Source of the DNA: Sordariomycetes sp. S80-01Y
Taxonomy: Eukaryota > Ascomycota > Sordariomycetes
Assembly (NCBI GenBank): GCA_037042185.1
Contig: JAXQJY010000030.1
Span: forward strand, 1,798,001 to 1,862,000
DNA: 64,000 nucleotides
Reading direction: 5' to 3'
Part shown: in pieces, positions 33,495-43,190 of the stretch
Layout of the letters: the number at the start of each line of letters is the position of its first letter
Position numbering within the stretch: position 1 is the stretch's first letter
Program-made: the position numbers and the translations under genes
The notes under the pieces: generated by a model
What the model saw: only the letters and a program-made list of their open reading frames with translations
Told to the model about the DNA's origin: nothing
Databases searched by the model: none

Positions 33495-34666
33495 TCCGTT
33501 CAATTCGGGGTCAGTTGTACTTAGTTTTCGAGCCGCATTCTGGGCGGTGACAATACTCAGCGGCGAAGGATTCCTGTGCGAGGCGATTTCTAGGTGAAGA
33601 AGCAGCATGACGCTTCGTTGCTGGTCATAATGAAGGATTATGGAAGACTTAAGCCGACTTAAAGACCCAGAAGCTCCAGCGAACTGGACCAGAGCCAGAT
33701 TCCAAATTCTACGTGATCTGACCTGTTTAGCTTTAACTCGAGAGTGTTAGCGCGGCTGCTTCTCATGTTCCAACCGTTAACTTCTCGTGGACCACAACCA
33801 GACCCGGCCCTGACATTTCCGCTGCGGACACCGCTCCCTAGATGATGGAGAGTTTCCACGGAAAAGTCGCAAGCAAGACTCAGCTTCTCAACTACTAATT
33901 AACTTCAAAAGATCTATTCAACGCTTCAGCGGCCGACGCTCTCGAGCCTCGGCCCTCAGCCCGGTACGCCCATCCCGCCAGCATTTCAACTTATTTATTT
34001 CACCCCCAATGGTCTAGAGTCTCTAATGGGCTTAGATTGGACGGATAGGACAGCGGAGTCAGTATTGAGTGCCTACCTACCTCATCCAAAGACTCATCTT
34101 TGCTGATCACCTGTTATTTAGTTGCCTGATAGTCGCCCTTGCAGTCAGTGTGACCTCGAGAGTGAAGGCAAGGACGAAGCTAGTACTTATAACGTTATTC
34201 TTTCCAGAAGCTAAAAGCACTTATAATTGACATTGCTCAAGTGCTTGCGCATCGATTCCCATTTAAGGCAGCAACGGGAGAAGGGTGTATTCGCGGCGTT
34301 TGGTGGTAGATACGAAGTTCAATTATTGACCCGAATTCTGAATAGTTCGCTCCCCATCCCTTACAGGGTAGGAGTCACTCCTGGATAGCCCCCTCAATTC
34401 TGAGTAATAGTACACAATAAGATACTCTTAGGTTTACATGTTGCTTCATGTTAACCAAGAATGAGCCCCTGTTGTAGTTTAACTGTCACCTGCGGGTTAC
34501 CTCGCTATATACAACATTTACATAATTCGTAGTCTTACTGTTTTTGTATATAATATTCAACAAAAGCGATTTTTAGAAGCATTCATAAGTGTCTCTAAGT
34601 ATTTACTATTTGCAAAGAAAACGCTTAGCTTGCTTGAGATGCGAATGATGAAGACTATGCCTGCTG
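33495..34666. other. AT-rich gene-free 1.2 kb
   Basis: Between convergent MCT-transporter and guanine deaminase genes. By eye it is clearly richer in A and T than its neighbours, especially 34380-34620, with many TA steps (TATATACAACA, TATATAATATT). This may be a decayed repeat or simple 3' sequence; no coding frame, target-site duplication or inverted ends could be shown. Confidence 0.5.
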
Positions 34667-36028
34667 CTACCGGGACCCAGCTACTCTGCGGCCCCTCACG
34701 TACACATTGGCTATATTGCGATCATCTCCAGTCATGATGAATTTCTCAAAAACCGCCCTCAAAGTATCCTCTTCGCCTCGCGGCGTCATCGCAGAGTGCA
34801 GCCCTGTAGTCGTCGACACCACCATCGCGTCGAACTGCTTCCCAACCTGGAAACTGCCGATCTGGTCGTCAAGGCACATCACCCTGGCGCCTCCCAAGGT
34901 CGCAAGGTAAAAGGCCTCCTCCAGGGAGAGCCCCTTGTCCTGCCCCTGGGACATGACTTCTCGGGCGTTGGAGGCTATCATCGCTTGTCGGATAACTATG
35001 AGCATTTGTGACGCCCAGCCGCCACCACTGTCCGTACCAAGGCCGACCTTGATGCCCCGGCGCAGGAAGTCTCGCACCGGGGCGACCATGAACCCGCCGC
35101 CAACGGTCATGTTGGCGATGGGGCAGTGGGCGACACCGCACCCCAGGGCTGCAATTCTCTCCTTGTCATAGTCGGTCATGATGGTACAGTGTGCCAGGAT
35201 AGACCTCGGGCCGAGAAGGCCAAAGCTCTCGTACAGATCGGCCTCGCTTTTTGCGGCGAGGTCCGGGAACAGCTCCCTCGTCGCCAAGATCTCCTGTTCG
35301 GCCTCATTGAAATGCGTCTGCATGGCCAGCTCTCCGTCCGCCTTCATCATATCGCCCAGCCCTCGCAGCAGATCCGGTGTGCAGCATATGGCAAACCGAG
35401 GCGTCACGATCGGCTTCACGAGGGCATGCTGCGGGTCGCCGCAGCCGGGAAGTCTCCTTATGTGCGTGATGCACGCCTCGGTCTCGCGCAAGGAGACGGA
35501 AGCGTCCTGCTCGCGGATGTACTCCGGTGCGTTGCGGTCCATGTTGCACTTACCGACGAAAGCGCGCTGGCCCTTCTCGAGGCATATCTCGGCCAGGATG
35601 CGTGTCGACTCGCCGTGCTGTGAGCTGTAGTACGAGGCCGTGGTGATGCCCTGGCGTAGGAAGTCAGACACGGCGTGCTCGTAGGTCTTGCGGGCGTAGG
35701 CGGCGTCTGCGAAGCACGCCTCGACGGGGAAGGTGACCTGGTCAAGCCATTCAAGGATGTGCAGGCCTTGTCCCAGGCCGCGCATCGGCCATTGAGGTGC
35801 GTGGTTGTGTGTATCGACGAAGCCGGGGAGGAGGAATTCTCCAAAGGCGAGATGGTGTATCTCGGCGTCCTTGGGGATCGCAGGTTCTAGGGCTCCATCA
35901 TTGGGGTATTTTTTGAAGGCGGTTATCACGCCGGCCTCGTTGACGATGAGGGTTGCGTGCTCGAGGACTTCGAGCTCCTCGAGGCTCTTGGAGTGGATCG
36001 CCGCACCGTAGAATACTTTAGCCGTCAT
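34667..36028 (-). CDS. Guanine deaminase
   Basis: Amidohydrolase that converts guanine to xanthine and ammonia in purine salvage and catabolism. Single exon of 453 residues; start at the ATG at 36028 (MTAKVFYGA), because upstream the frame offers only a GTG. The metal and active-site motifs are present: PGFVDTHNHAPQW (metal ligands His74 and His76), MQTHFNEAEQE, AHCTIMTD and GLGTDSGGG with the catalytic Asp. Length matches fungal guanine deaminases. Related 8-oxoguanine or N-heterocycle deaminases share the fold, but PGFVDTHNHAPQ is the guanine deaminase form. Divergent from a Zn2Cys6 regulator across a 411-bp promoter holding CGGGCGAG repeats, which suggests pathway-specific control. Confidence 0.93.
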   Translation of the reverse strand: MTAKVFYGAAIHSKSLEELEVLEHATLIVNEAGVITAFKKYPNDGALEPAIPKDAEIHHLAFGEFLLPGFVDTHNHAPQWPMRGLGQGLHILEWLDQVTFPVEACFADAAYARKTYEHAVSDFLRQGITTASYYSSQHGESTRILAEICLEKGQRAFVGKCNMDRNAPEYIREQDASVSLRETEACITHIRRLPGCGDPQHALVKPIVTPRFAICCTPDLLRGLGDMMKADGELAMQTHFNEAEQEILATRELFPDLAAKSEADLYESFGLLGPRSILAHCTIMTDYDKERIAALGCGVAHCPIANMTVGGGFMVAPVRDFLRRGIKVGLGTDSGGGWASQMLIVIRQAMIASNAREVMSQGQDKGLSLEEAFYLATLGGARVMCLDDQIGSFQVGKQFDAMVVSTTTGLHSAMTPRGEEDTLRAVFEKFIMTGDDRNIANVYVRGRRVAGSR

Positions 36029-36184
36029 CACGTATGCTGGCGTGGTGGTCACATCTCGTCCTCTACGAAGCCGTGAGATATAGACAGCGTGCTGCCGTGA
36101 TCTCTCTCTTGGGCAGGAAGCATAAGACGTAGGAGTTCACTTCTGGACCCGGTGTTGGCCGGCCGGGCTGACCCGCAATTCCTC

Positions 36185-36202
36185 CGGGCGAGTCCGGGCG
36201 AG
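36185..36202. promoter_or_regulatory. Tandem CGGGCGAG sites
   Basis: Two copies of CGGGCGAG with start-to-start spacing of exactly 10 bp, one helical turn. They contain CGG triplets typical of Zn2Cys6 binding sites. The second runs into CGAGCTCGG, seen again at 40105-40113. Confidence 0.4.
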
Positions 36203-36243
36203 CTCGGCGGAGCTGCCACGACCCTTCCCGGATGGGCCCGGAT

Positions 36244-36259
36244 GAGCTCGGGCGAGTTT
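36244..36259. promoter_or_regulatory. Shared 16-bp element, copy 1
   Basis: GAGCTCGGGCGAGTTT, identical to 40106-40121. It lies 181-216 bp from the start codons on either side. Candidate binding site of the adjacent Zn2Cys6 factor. Confidence 0.5.
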
Positions 36260-36439
36260 GTTTGTGTGAATCTGAGCCACACCTGAACCAGGCGCCCGGG
36301 ACATCAGGGCTGCATTGCTTTGCAGGTTTTGGCTGCGCTTCTCACCTCTTGCCTCTGGAAACTCGTCTACGTCGTCCCCGCTTGGAGGGACTGAGGGACT
36401 CACCCGAGGACCGCCAGACAAACGCGCGCCTCTCGGACA

Positions 36440-38447
36440 ATGTCAGACACCTCCGCATCCCTCAGAACCACTCAGAGAGTCCCGCGCAGCTGTATCCCGT
36501 GCTCGTCCCGCAAAGTCAAGTGCGATAAGGGGGAGCCGTGCGTGACCTGCGTCCGCCGTGGCGAATCATCTCTTTGCGTTCGCGAGACTGTGCTGATCAG
36601 GGGCGAGCCGAAAACGTCCGTCTCGTCCCCAAATCCCCGTCAGCGTGCGAGGAACAAGGTCGCGGTAAACAGAGCTAACTTTTTGTCTGGCAGATGGCAA
36701 GAGACCCGGCGTGTTCCCACCCCTGACTCCGAGAGCTTGATGCAGGAAATTGTGTGTCTAAAGGCAGAGTTGCGCGCTTTTAAAGATGCACAGAATTCGC
36801 ATGTTCGGCTCGGCATTGCTCAGGGCCCAAGGAAGGGCCGTCAGCTGGAGAACAGGGACTCGATGGAGGACTCACTATGGGACAGCATCAGCTCGAATAT
36901 CGTGGCTTCGAGGTCCAATGTTGTGAATTGGGATGATGTCGTCCTACCTGCCCGGTCACTTAGCAGCCGTCTTGTCGCTTACGATAGGACTTGGAATTCC
37001 TGGGTCCACTATGCTCTCGAATACCCTCGTTTCCAGCACGAGTGCGATGCCTTCATGGACGCAATGGACAGCGGTGTGTCGCTCGGGGGGCATGACCCCT
37101 TCTGGATGGCTGTCTACTTCAGCGTTATATCCGTGGGTTGCACCGGCCGTTCCCTCACCATCTTCTTGTTTTTGCTTACAACTTGTAGACGGCGCTGCTG
37201 ATGATGGATGAGGAGGAAGCTGCAGGAGTACTTGCTTCCCAGCATGTCGGTAAGCTGTGCCTCTAACTACCAAACCATTATGAGGACTACCTTGTGCCTT
37301 TGCTAAGCAAGTGTACAGCCATGGACGTAAGAAGCCTCTGCCGCAACTGGTATGATGCCGCCATCTTCTGCCTTTATCGAGCAGAGTTCATGCGGGTACC
37401 ACACATCTGCACGGTCCAGTCGATTGCTATCCTGGGCATGTGCTTCAACATCCTCGGCGATGTCGACCTTTACCAGCATCTTTGGAGCATTGCCATTCGC
37501 GTTGCTCAGCGACTGGGCTTGAACACACCGAGCTCCCAGAAAGCCGGCGCATTGACACCAGAAGCACAGCACCGCCTCTGGTGGACATTAACAATTTGCG
37601 AGTGGTGTGTCCTTACTTGTGTTTTGAGTCGTTTAAGGACGCTCTATAATCTAACATACGTATGTTATAGGCTAAAGGACCCAAACGAGCCAACACAGAT
37701 CGAAGAGGTCGACTTCGATGTTCCCCTCCCATGCCCACTCCAGACTTCTGTTACTGGGAGAATGACAAATCTTGATCCAGCTCATTATCACCTATTCATG
37801 GCGAGAACTTCCACAGTTTACAACAGGTTCTGTCAGTCGCTCCGGAGGAGCGCGCTCTCCCTCGAGGACATTGTCAAGGCAGCCGACGAGGAGTTGGCAC
37901 TCGTCATTGACACTCTCCCTGACCATCTGCAGCCTGACCTCGGCATCACCGAAGGCGTCAGAGAGCTCGAGCTGTCACAGCCGTGGATCAAGTGGCAGCG
38001 TTTCGATATCACCCTCGTGCTCCTACAGCAACGGGTTCGCATCAACCGCACCCTTCAGCGCCACTGGCTATCATCGCCGGGTAGGTACGACTGGGCTCGA
38101 GCCGTCTGCATTAGTTCCTCACTAGAGATCATATGGATCAGTCGTAACTGGGACCAACCAGTGTCTATGCGGAAGCAGTGGTAGGTGAAAGCCGGGGGAG
38201 AGAAGATGCCACTTTCTATCATGTGCTAATCCAATGCGTGTATAGGGCGCTCTCTCTTCACTTGTTTGTGGCATCGATCTTGCTGCTTAGAGAATGGCGA
38301 AGTTCGTACGATGGCCGCGGCCGCGAGTACGAGGAGGCGATTGAGGTTGCCATATCCATCCTAAAACAAGTCCAATCGGAGAACGAGATCGCTCGTCATG
38401 CCGTCCGAATATTGAGGAACAATTTACCTATCCCGCATCCATACTAG
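36440..38447 (+). CDS. Zn2Cys6 transcription factor with fungal-specific regulatory domain
   Basis: Nuclear regulator of 583 residues in five exons: 36440-37132, 37189-37249, 37319-37604, 37671-38180 and 38246-38447; all joins keep frame. The binuclear zinc cluster has C18-x2-C21-x6-C28-x5-C34-x2-C37-x8-C46 with the basic RKVKCDKG. A short coiled segment follows (SLMQEIVCLKAELRAF, near 95-115). The middle-homology region is in residues 200-430, with the family's LGMCFNILGD, AQRLGLN and QHRLWWTL. The third intron donor, GTGTGT, is weak. It is divergent from guanine deaminase and convergent with the DUF1479 gene, so it is the natural candidate for controlling the group at 34.7-42.2 kb. Confidence 0.92.
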
Positions 38448-38497
38448 TAGTAACAATACCTAAGAGCAGCTTCTGCGCTTACTCATCGCCTCTCGCT
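38448..38497. other. 50-bp gap between convergent stop codons
   Basis: The regulator and the DUF1479 gene end only 50 bp apart, so their transcripts must overlap or terminate inside each other. Confidence 0.7.
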
Positions 38498-39872
38498 TCA
38501 CAGGTCAAACCCGAAAGCTCGTTTTGCTTCCGCTGTAAGGCCGCCCAGGCCGACGTATCCTCGAAGTTTGGTCTCGTCCAAATCGTTCCCTTCGCTGTAG
38601 TCAGGAGACGGCTTTCCCGCCAGAGTAGCCTCGAGTTGTCTCTTGACGTATGCTTTGTTAGCCGGGGTGGATGGACAGGCTGCGATGTAGGCGACCGAAG
38701 CATTGTTCGAGCCCAGATGTTCGGTGTCTACGGCGTGGCAGAGCTTGAAAGAAGAGCATCGCGTCAGTCTAATGGCTTGCAAGGGCTGGAAAGGATAGAC
38801 TCACGTCAGAGTGCCACCAAACCGTGTCACCTGGTTGGAGCTTCGGCATGTGAACGAGGCACTGCTCTAGCCTTAGGTGTGGGTGAGAAGTCCGGCTCAA
38901 GCGCTGGCTGTTCGGCTTGGTCGTGCCGGGGAACCAGCCCGTCTCTGTGTCAAGTGTCCATTTCTCGGCGTCGAGAACATCGGCCGGGTTCGAGGGTTGG
39001 GTGAAGAAGGGCCGCAGCAGCACGTACGCAATAACGCTGGCGACGTTTGGGTACACCATGACAGTGCCCTCCCGGGGGGCGGTCGGTGTCAGGGCCGTCC
39101 AGCCCTGGAAAGATCGAAAGACGGATGAGTGAGCCATGCCGGGGAAAAGCTCCTGGTTAGCTGAGGAGCGGGTTGCGAGATCATAGCAGTCGTGTTCGTC
39201 GAGCTTGCCCGAGAGGATCTTGTCGTAGGTCTTGAGGTAAGCCTCGTCTGCCCAGCGACACAAGCTGCCAGCATCAATGTGTGGTCCAAGCCCGAGGAAC
39301 AGCTGTCCCGGTGTTCGATCACGGACTCCATCGTGATATATCAGTGGATCGCTCGACGTGTTTCCCGTCGCGTCGTGCCACAAGCTGTTGAGCAGACGCT
39401 GCAGCTGGAGCTGGTTGGGGTGCGCACGAAGGGTGTTCTGAGTCGGAGAGTCGTACAGGATGAGCATCGACGGACTGTCTGCTGGCCATCCTTTGATGGC
39501 TTCTCTGTTGTCCGCAATGTATTGCTTGAGCTCGCTGTAGAGGTTGCTGGTCTCAGCCTCGGAGACAGTTGCCCTGAAGACGAGAGTCCCGATCCTCTTG
39601 ACTTCTTCTCGTTGACTATCGGTGAACCCTCCAGCAGCCAAGACTGTCTCGGTGTCGAAAACGGGGATGATGGAGCTTCCCTTGGCTGCGATCTCCTCAG
39701 TCACACTTTCGAGATCCTTGCACACTTGCAGCCAGCCTCGGCGGAGGGCATCGCCACCGTATCGGTCGATGACTGCTTTCTTGACGCTCAAGAATTCGGG
39801 GTCTTCTGTGTTCTTGATGCCCTGAGCGGCGAACTCGGGCCAAGCAGGCCACTCCCAAGTCTGAGCGGGCAT
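38498..39872 (-). CDS. DUF1479 (YbiU-like) protein, probable Fe(II)/2-oxoglutarate-type fold
   Basis: Two exons, 39872-38805 and 38743-38498, give 437 residues, the family's usual length. Typical segments are present: KKAVIDRYGGDALRRGWLQVCKDLESVTEEI near the N-terminus, LGLGPHIDAGSLCRW in the middle, and MPKLQPGDTVWWHSDLCHAVDTEH across the exon junction. HxD (HID) plus the later WWHSD/H are compatible with a cupin-type metal site, and the family has been proposed to be iron/2-oxoglutarate oxygenases; no substrate is known to me. The acceptor TTTCAAG follows a pyrimidine tract. Start MPAQTWEW at 39872 is the only in-frame ATG before the conserved region. It shares a promoter with a sugar-type transporter. 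Confidence 0.88.
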
Positions 39873-39874
39873 GC

Positions 39875-40044
39875 TGATAAGGGGCGGTGATGAAGTGTGG
39901 CCAAAGGGTCGAGTTTGGGTAGACCTAAAGAAGAATGGGGGACGGGCTTGTCTGGACTACGCAGCTTATCTTGACGAGATGCGAGAAAGTTCAGTTTATT
40001 GCTTTGAACTGCTTTAAGAGTCCATGGCTTACCTCAAATTATCT
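39875..40044. promoter_or_regulatory. Three HGATAR (AreA/NIT2-type) sites
   Basis: TGATAA at 39875-39880, and AGATAA on the minus strand at 39966-39971 and 40039-40044. GATA factors of this type switch on nitrogen-scavenging genes when good nitrogen is lacking. Single sites occur by chance; three in 170 bp beside a deaminase group are suggestive only. Confidence 0.35.
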
Positions 40045-40105
40045 GCATAGCATGGAGTTGCCGCCGCCTTCGACGCCGGATCCACATGTCCTGTCGAGCC
40101 CGGCC

Positions 40106-40121
40106 GAGCTCGGGCGAGTTT
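40106..40121. promoter_or_regulatory. Shared 16-bp element, copy 2
   Basis: GAGCTCGGGCGAGTTT, identical to 36244-36259 in the same orientation. Here it extends into the palindrome CCGAGCTCGG (40104-40113), that is CCG and CGG half-sites four bases apart, a form that suits a dimeric Zn2Cys6 protein. Confidence 0.5.
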
Positions 40122-40334
40122 TCGATCTGCGTTCTTACTCGCTGGTCATTACTCGCTGTCCATCTTTTGGGCGCAGGATCCGGGGTAGCTCTGATTACCG
40201 GTATCTTGTTGGCGGGTCGGGACTGGGGCTACGGGCGCCAGCACCGAGCTAATACTGGAGCAGATGCAGGGACGATAAGGGAGACTAATGGTCGACGACC
40301 AGTTGCGAAGCCTAGATCTCCATCAGTTTGGCGA

Positions 40335-40340
40335 TATAAA
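40335..40340 (+). promoter_or_regulatory. TATA box of the MFS transporter
   Basis: TATAAA, 117-122 bp before the ATG at 40457. Confidence 0.45.
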
Positions 40341-40456
40341 GTGCAATGCATCGTGTCCGCTTCCATTTCCGATTTCCAGCCCGTCTGAGTTGTCTGACCA
40401 AGTGACTACTTGTTCGCTCCCGCTCGGCACGCAACCATCCCACCTATTCACGCACC

Positions 40457-42243
40457 ATGGCCAGCTCCGGAGCATTCAAACGTCAGCATGTATCAAAGCT
40501 GATTCCGGCGGACCACAGGGTGCTGATGCCCCTGTTACTGGCTGTGACCATCGTCAACTCGGCGGTAAGTAGCCCTCCGTAGACCTCCATGGCATCTCAG
40601 AGTCGCAAAATCGCCATACTGATATGTCTATTCTTAGACGCTGGGATATGACTCTTCTGTGATGAATGGGCTGCTCATCCTGCCCGTGTACTCCGAGTAC
40701 TTCAAACTCAACACCGCCACAGAGGGTCTCAATAATGCCGCCATGTGGATGGGCGGTATCGTAGGTGCCTTCCTCATGCAGCCTGTGCCCGACTACTTCG
40801 GGCGCAGGAAAGCCATCTATATCGCATCAGCAGTCACGATAATCGGCGTGATCCTTCAGGCCGCTGCGCAGAACATCCCCATGTTTGTCATCGCACGCTT
40901 CATTGTGGGCGTAGGCTCCGCCATCAGCAACGGTGCCGCGCCAACACTTCTCGGCGAACTTCTGCCCCCTCGCCAGCGCGCCCGGGTCCTTGGGCTGTTC
41001 TTCTCCTGCTACTACGTCGGCAGCCTGGCGTCCGCTATCGTCAACTATGGGAGCCAGAACATCGGCAACACCTGGGCTTGGCGCCTGCCTTCGCTCTTGC
41101 AGTTCGTGCCCAGTCTGCTGGCCGTTGCCATCGTCCCGTTCGTCCCCGAGTCGCCTCGCTGGCTCATTGCCCACGACCGCAACGAGGAAGCTCTCGAAGT
41201 CCTCATCCTCATGCAGGGTAAAGACAAGACCGACTTGAGAAAGGGCGACGAACAGCTGAACGAGATCCGCAACACGATCAAGCGTGAAGCGATCGAGTAC
41301 CCGCGCAACCCTTGGAGAGAAATCGTGTCCACCAAAGCGAATCGCAAAAGGCTTGCTATTCTTTGCACGTTCGGTCCGATGATCAACATGTTTGGCAATT
41401 TCATTATCTCGTAAGTGGATCAGTCACCCTCTTTCTCGTCCGAGGATCAATCTTCTCACCAAACAACAGCTACTATCTGGGCAAGATTCTTGGCCAAGCC
41501 GGTATCACGAGCGTCAAGACGCAGACGCAAGTTCAAGTGATCATCAGCTGCTGGTCATTCGTCGTGGCTGTAATGGGAAGCTTCATGCTTGACATCCTCG
41601 GGCGAAGGGTTCAGACATTCATCAGCGTAGGGGGGATGACTGCGTCTCTGCTTCTTATCGGGGGCCTCATTAAGAGTTCGTGACTTTCCCACCCCCGGCG
41701 CACTTACTTGATCGCTAACACCTGGTCCAGAATACGGCGAGAGCTCGGATACGTCTGGCATTTACGGCACTGTGGCCGCCATCTTCCTCTTCCAGGGTTT
41801 CTATGCTTTTGCCATCACCCCAATGACAAGCTTGTATCCGACTGAAGTATCGCCATTCAAGCTCCGTGCGACCGGCATTGCCATCTTCCGCATGTTGGAT
41901 GGAGGTTTCGGGTATGTTCAGTCAGCAGCTACAATTTGGTCCTTATGTTCATTGCTGACATCTTTACCCCCTTACTAGTCTCCTTGCCTCCTTCGCTATG
42001 GCATACGCAATGGCTGATCTGGGATGGAAGTTCTACTTCATCAACGCTGCATGGGACTTTGTTTTCCTCATCATCGCGTACTTTAGCTTCGTGGAGACGA
42101 AGGGTCTCAAGCTGGAGGAAATCAATGCCAAATTTGAGGGACAGGAATTTATCGAGGGCTTGGCTGAAGACTCATCCTCTCAGGGCGGAGGGTTCGAGAC
42201 GATCAAGGCCGGGGGGGTCCAGACTGTCAAACCTGTTATGTGA
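40457..42243 (+). CDS. MFS sugar-porter-family transporter
   Basis: Plasma-membrane 12-segment transporter of 510 residues in five exons: 40457-40564, 40638-41410, 41470-41675, 41731-41911 and 41979-42243. Sugar-porter signatures are all visible: GYDSSVMNG in segment 1, PDYFGRRKAIY after segment 2, RFIVGVGSAISNGAAPTLLGELLPPRQR, PESPRWLI before the central loop, DILGRR between 8 and 9, YPTEVSPFKLRATG, and FVETKGLKLEEI at the C-terminus. It resembles the lactose/hexose-like fungal subgroup. Many members carry substrates other than sugars, and with guanine deaminase and DUF1479 nearby a nucleoside or glycoside cannot be excluded. Confidence 0.93.
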
Positions 42244-43190
42244 ATATATAGTGACCACTGGGCCAATAGTTCAATGCTCCCTACCATGATTGCTTACCTG
42301 TTGTGTAGCAAGGCTTGTAGCGCATTGGAGTCGGCGATGTACCTACATCACATGGCGATCTGACATTTATTTCGTGAACGTACCCGGCTGATACGAACTC
42401 ACATGACTGAAGCTCGACATTCATAGCTATTGGTGCCTCTAGCAACTCAACGATGAGTATAGAATACTACTAATTATATGCCTGACCACTTCTTCACCAG
42501 TATCACTCGTCGTCTAGAGAGTCCACCGTGAGCGCGAATCCAAGCACTGACCTAAGACTCAAAGACTGCGAGGCGTTTTCAAGGCTCCTTAGAGTTCCAT
42601 AAACTATATCTCGCCACTTGAATGTGTTCTCCGCCTTTTAATCTAGTAAGATCTTGGGGTCAGAGCGACGGCATCAATAAGTGCCGAGGCATCCCGCATG
42701 AGGCATTACTTACGAATAGTGATGTTTCGAAACTTAACCACTCGCAACTATGTCCTGGTAAGCTATAAGAGGTAATATTAAAGAGCCGAGGCACCGAGGT
42801 CAGTAAGTCTATAGTGTAGTATGTAAGTGGAAGTAATTGTTAGTCTTCGTTTAGAGAAGCCACTATTGCTATATAAATGATAGGGGCACGCTCCTACGAT
42901 GTGTGTATATATAGGCCACAGTAACAAAGTTATCTCTTCCAACATAATAATAATATTCGCTTCCTAAGTTCTTGATCTTTCTCTTGGTCCAAATTGCGGT
43001 AGCGAGCTAATGTGTCACCGTACCAGCACGTGACTTGGCGCGATTCCCGCGATGAACAAGCACGTCATTGATCATGGTCGCCACGAGCCCACTACGCTTC
43101 TTCAACTCGACCTGTAATCCGCATCTCCTGCTCGACAAAGGCTCAAACGCCCCATTTGGAAGGCCCAATATGAGCTGAAGATACATAAAC
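42244..43190. other. AT-rich intergenic region
   Basis: About 950 bp. The part 42700-42970 is visibly AT-rich, with TATATATA-type runs and a TAATAATAATA stretch near 42945. No gene, repeat boundary or RNA was recognised. It holds the 3' end of the transporter and the promoter of the helicase. Confidence 0.5.

Larger units (their letters stand above)
36029..36439. promoter_or_regulatory. Bidirectional promoter, guanine deaminase / Zn2Cys6 regulator
   Basis: 411 bp between the two start codons. It is unusually GC-rich and carries three CGGGCGAG words (36185-36192, 36195-36202, 36249-36256). The last lies within a 16-bp word shared with the promoter at 39873-40456. Confidence 0.6.
39873..40456. 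promoter_or_regulatory. Bidirectional promoter, DUF1479 / MFS transporter
   Basis: 584 bp between start codons. It contains the second copy of the 16-bp element (40106-40121), three HGATAR sites (39875-39880, 39966-39971 reverse, 40039-40044 reverse) and a TATA box facing the transporter (40335-40340). Confidence 0.6.

Noticed and set aside
34470-34516. TGTTGTA ... TACAACA inverted ends in AT-rich DNA
   Set aside because: Only 47 bp across and without target duplication or internal element sequence; too little to call an LTR or other element.
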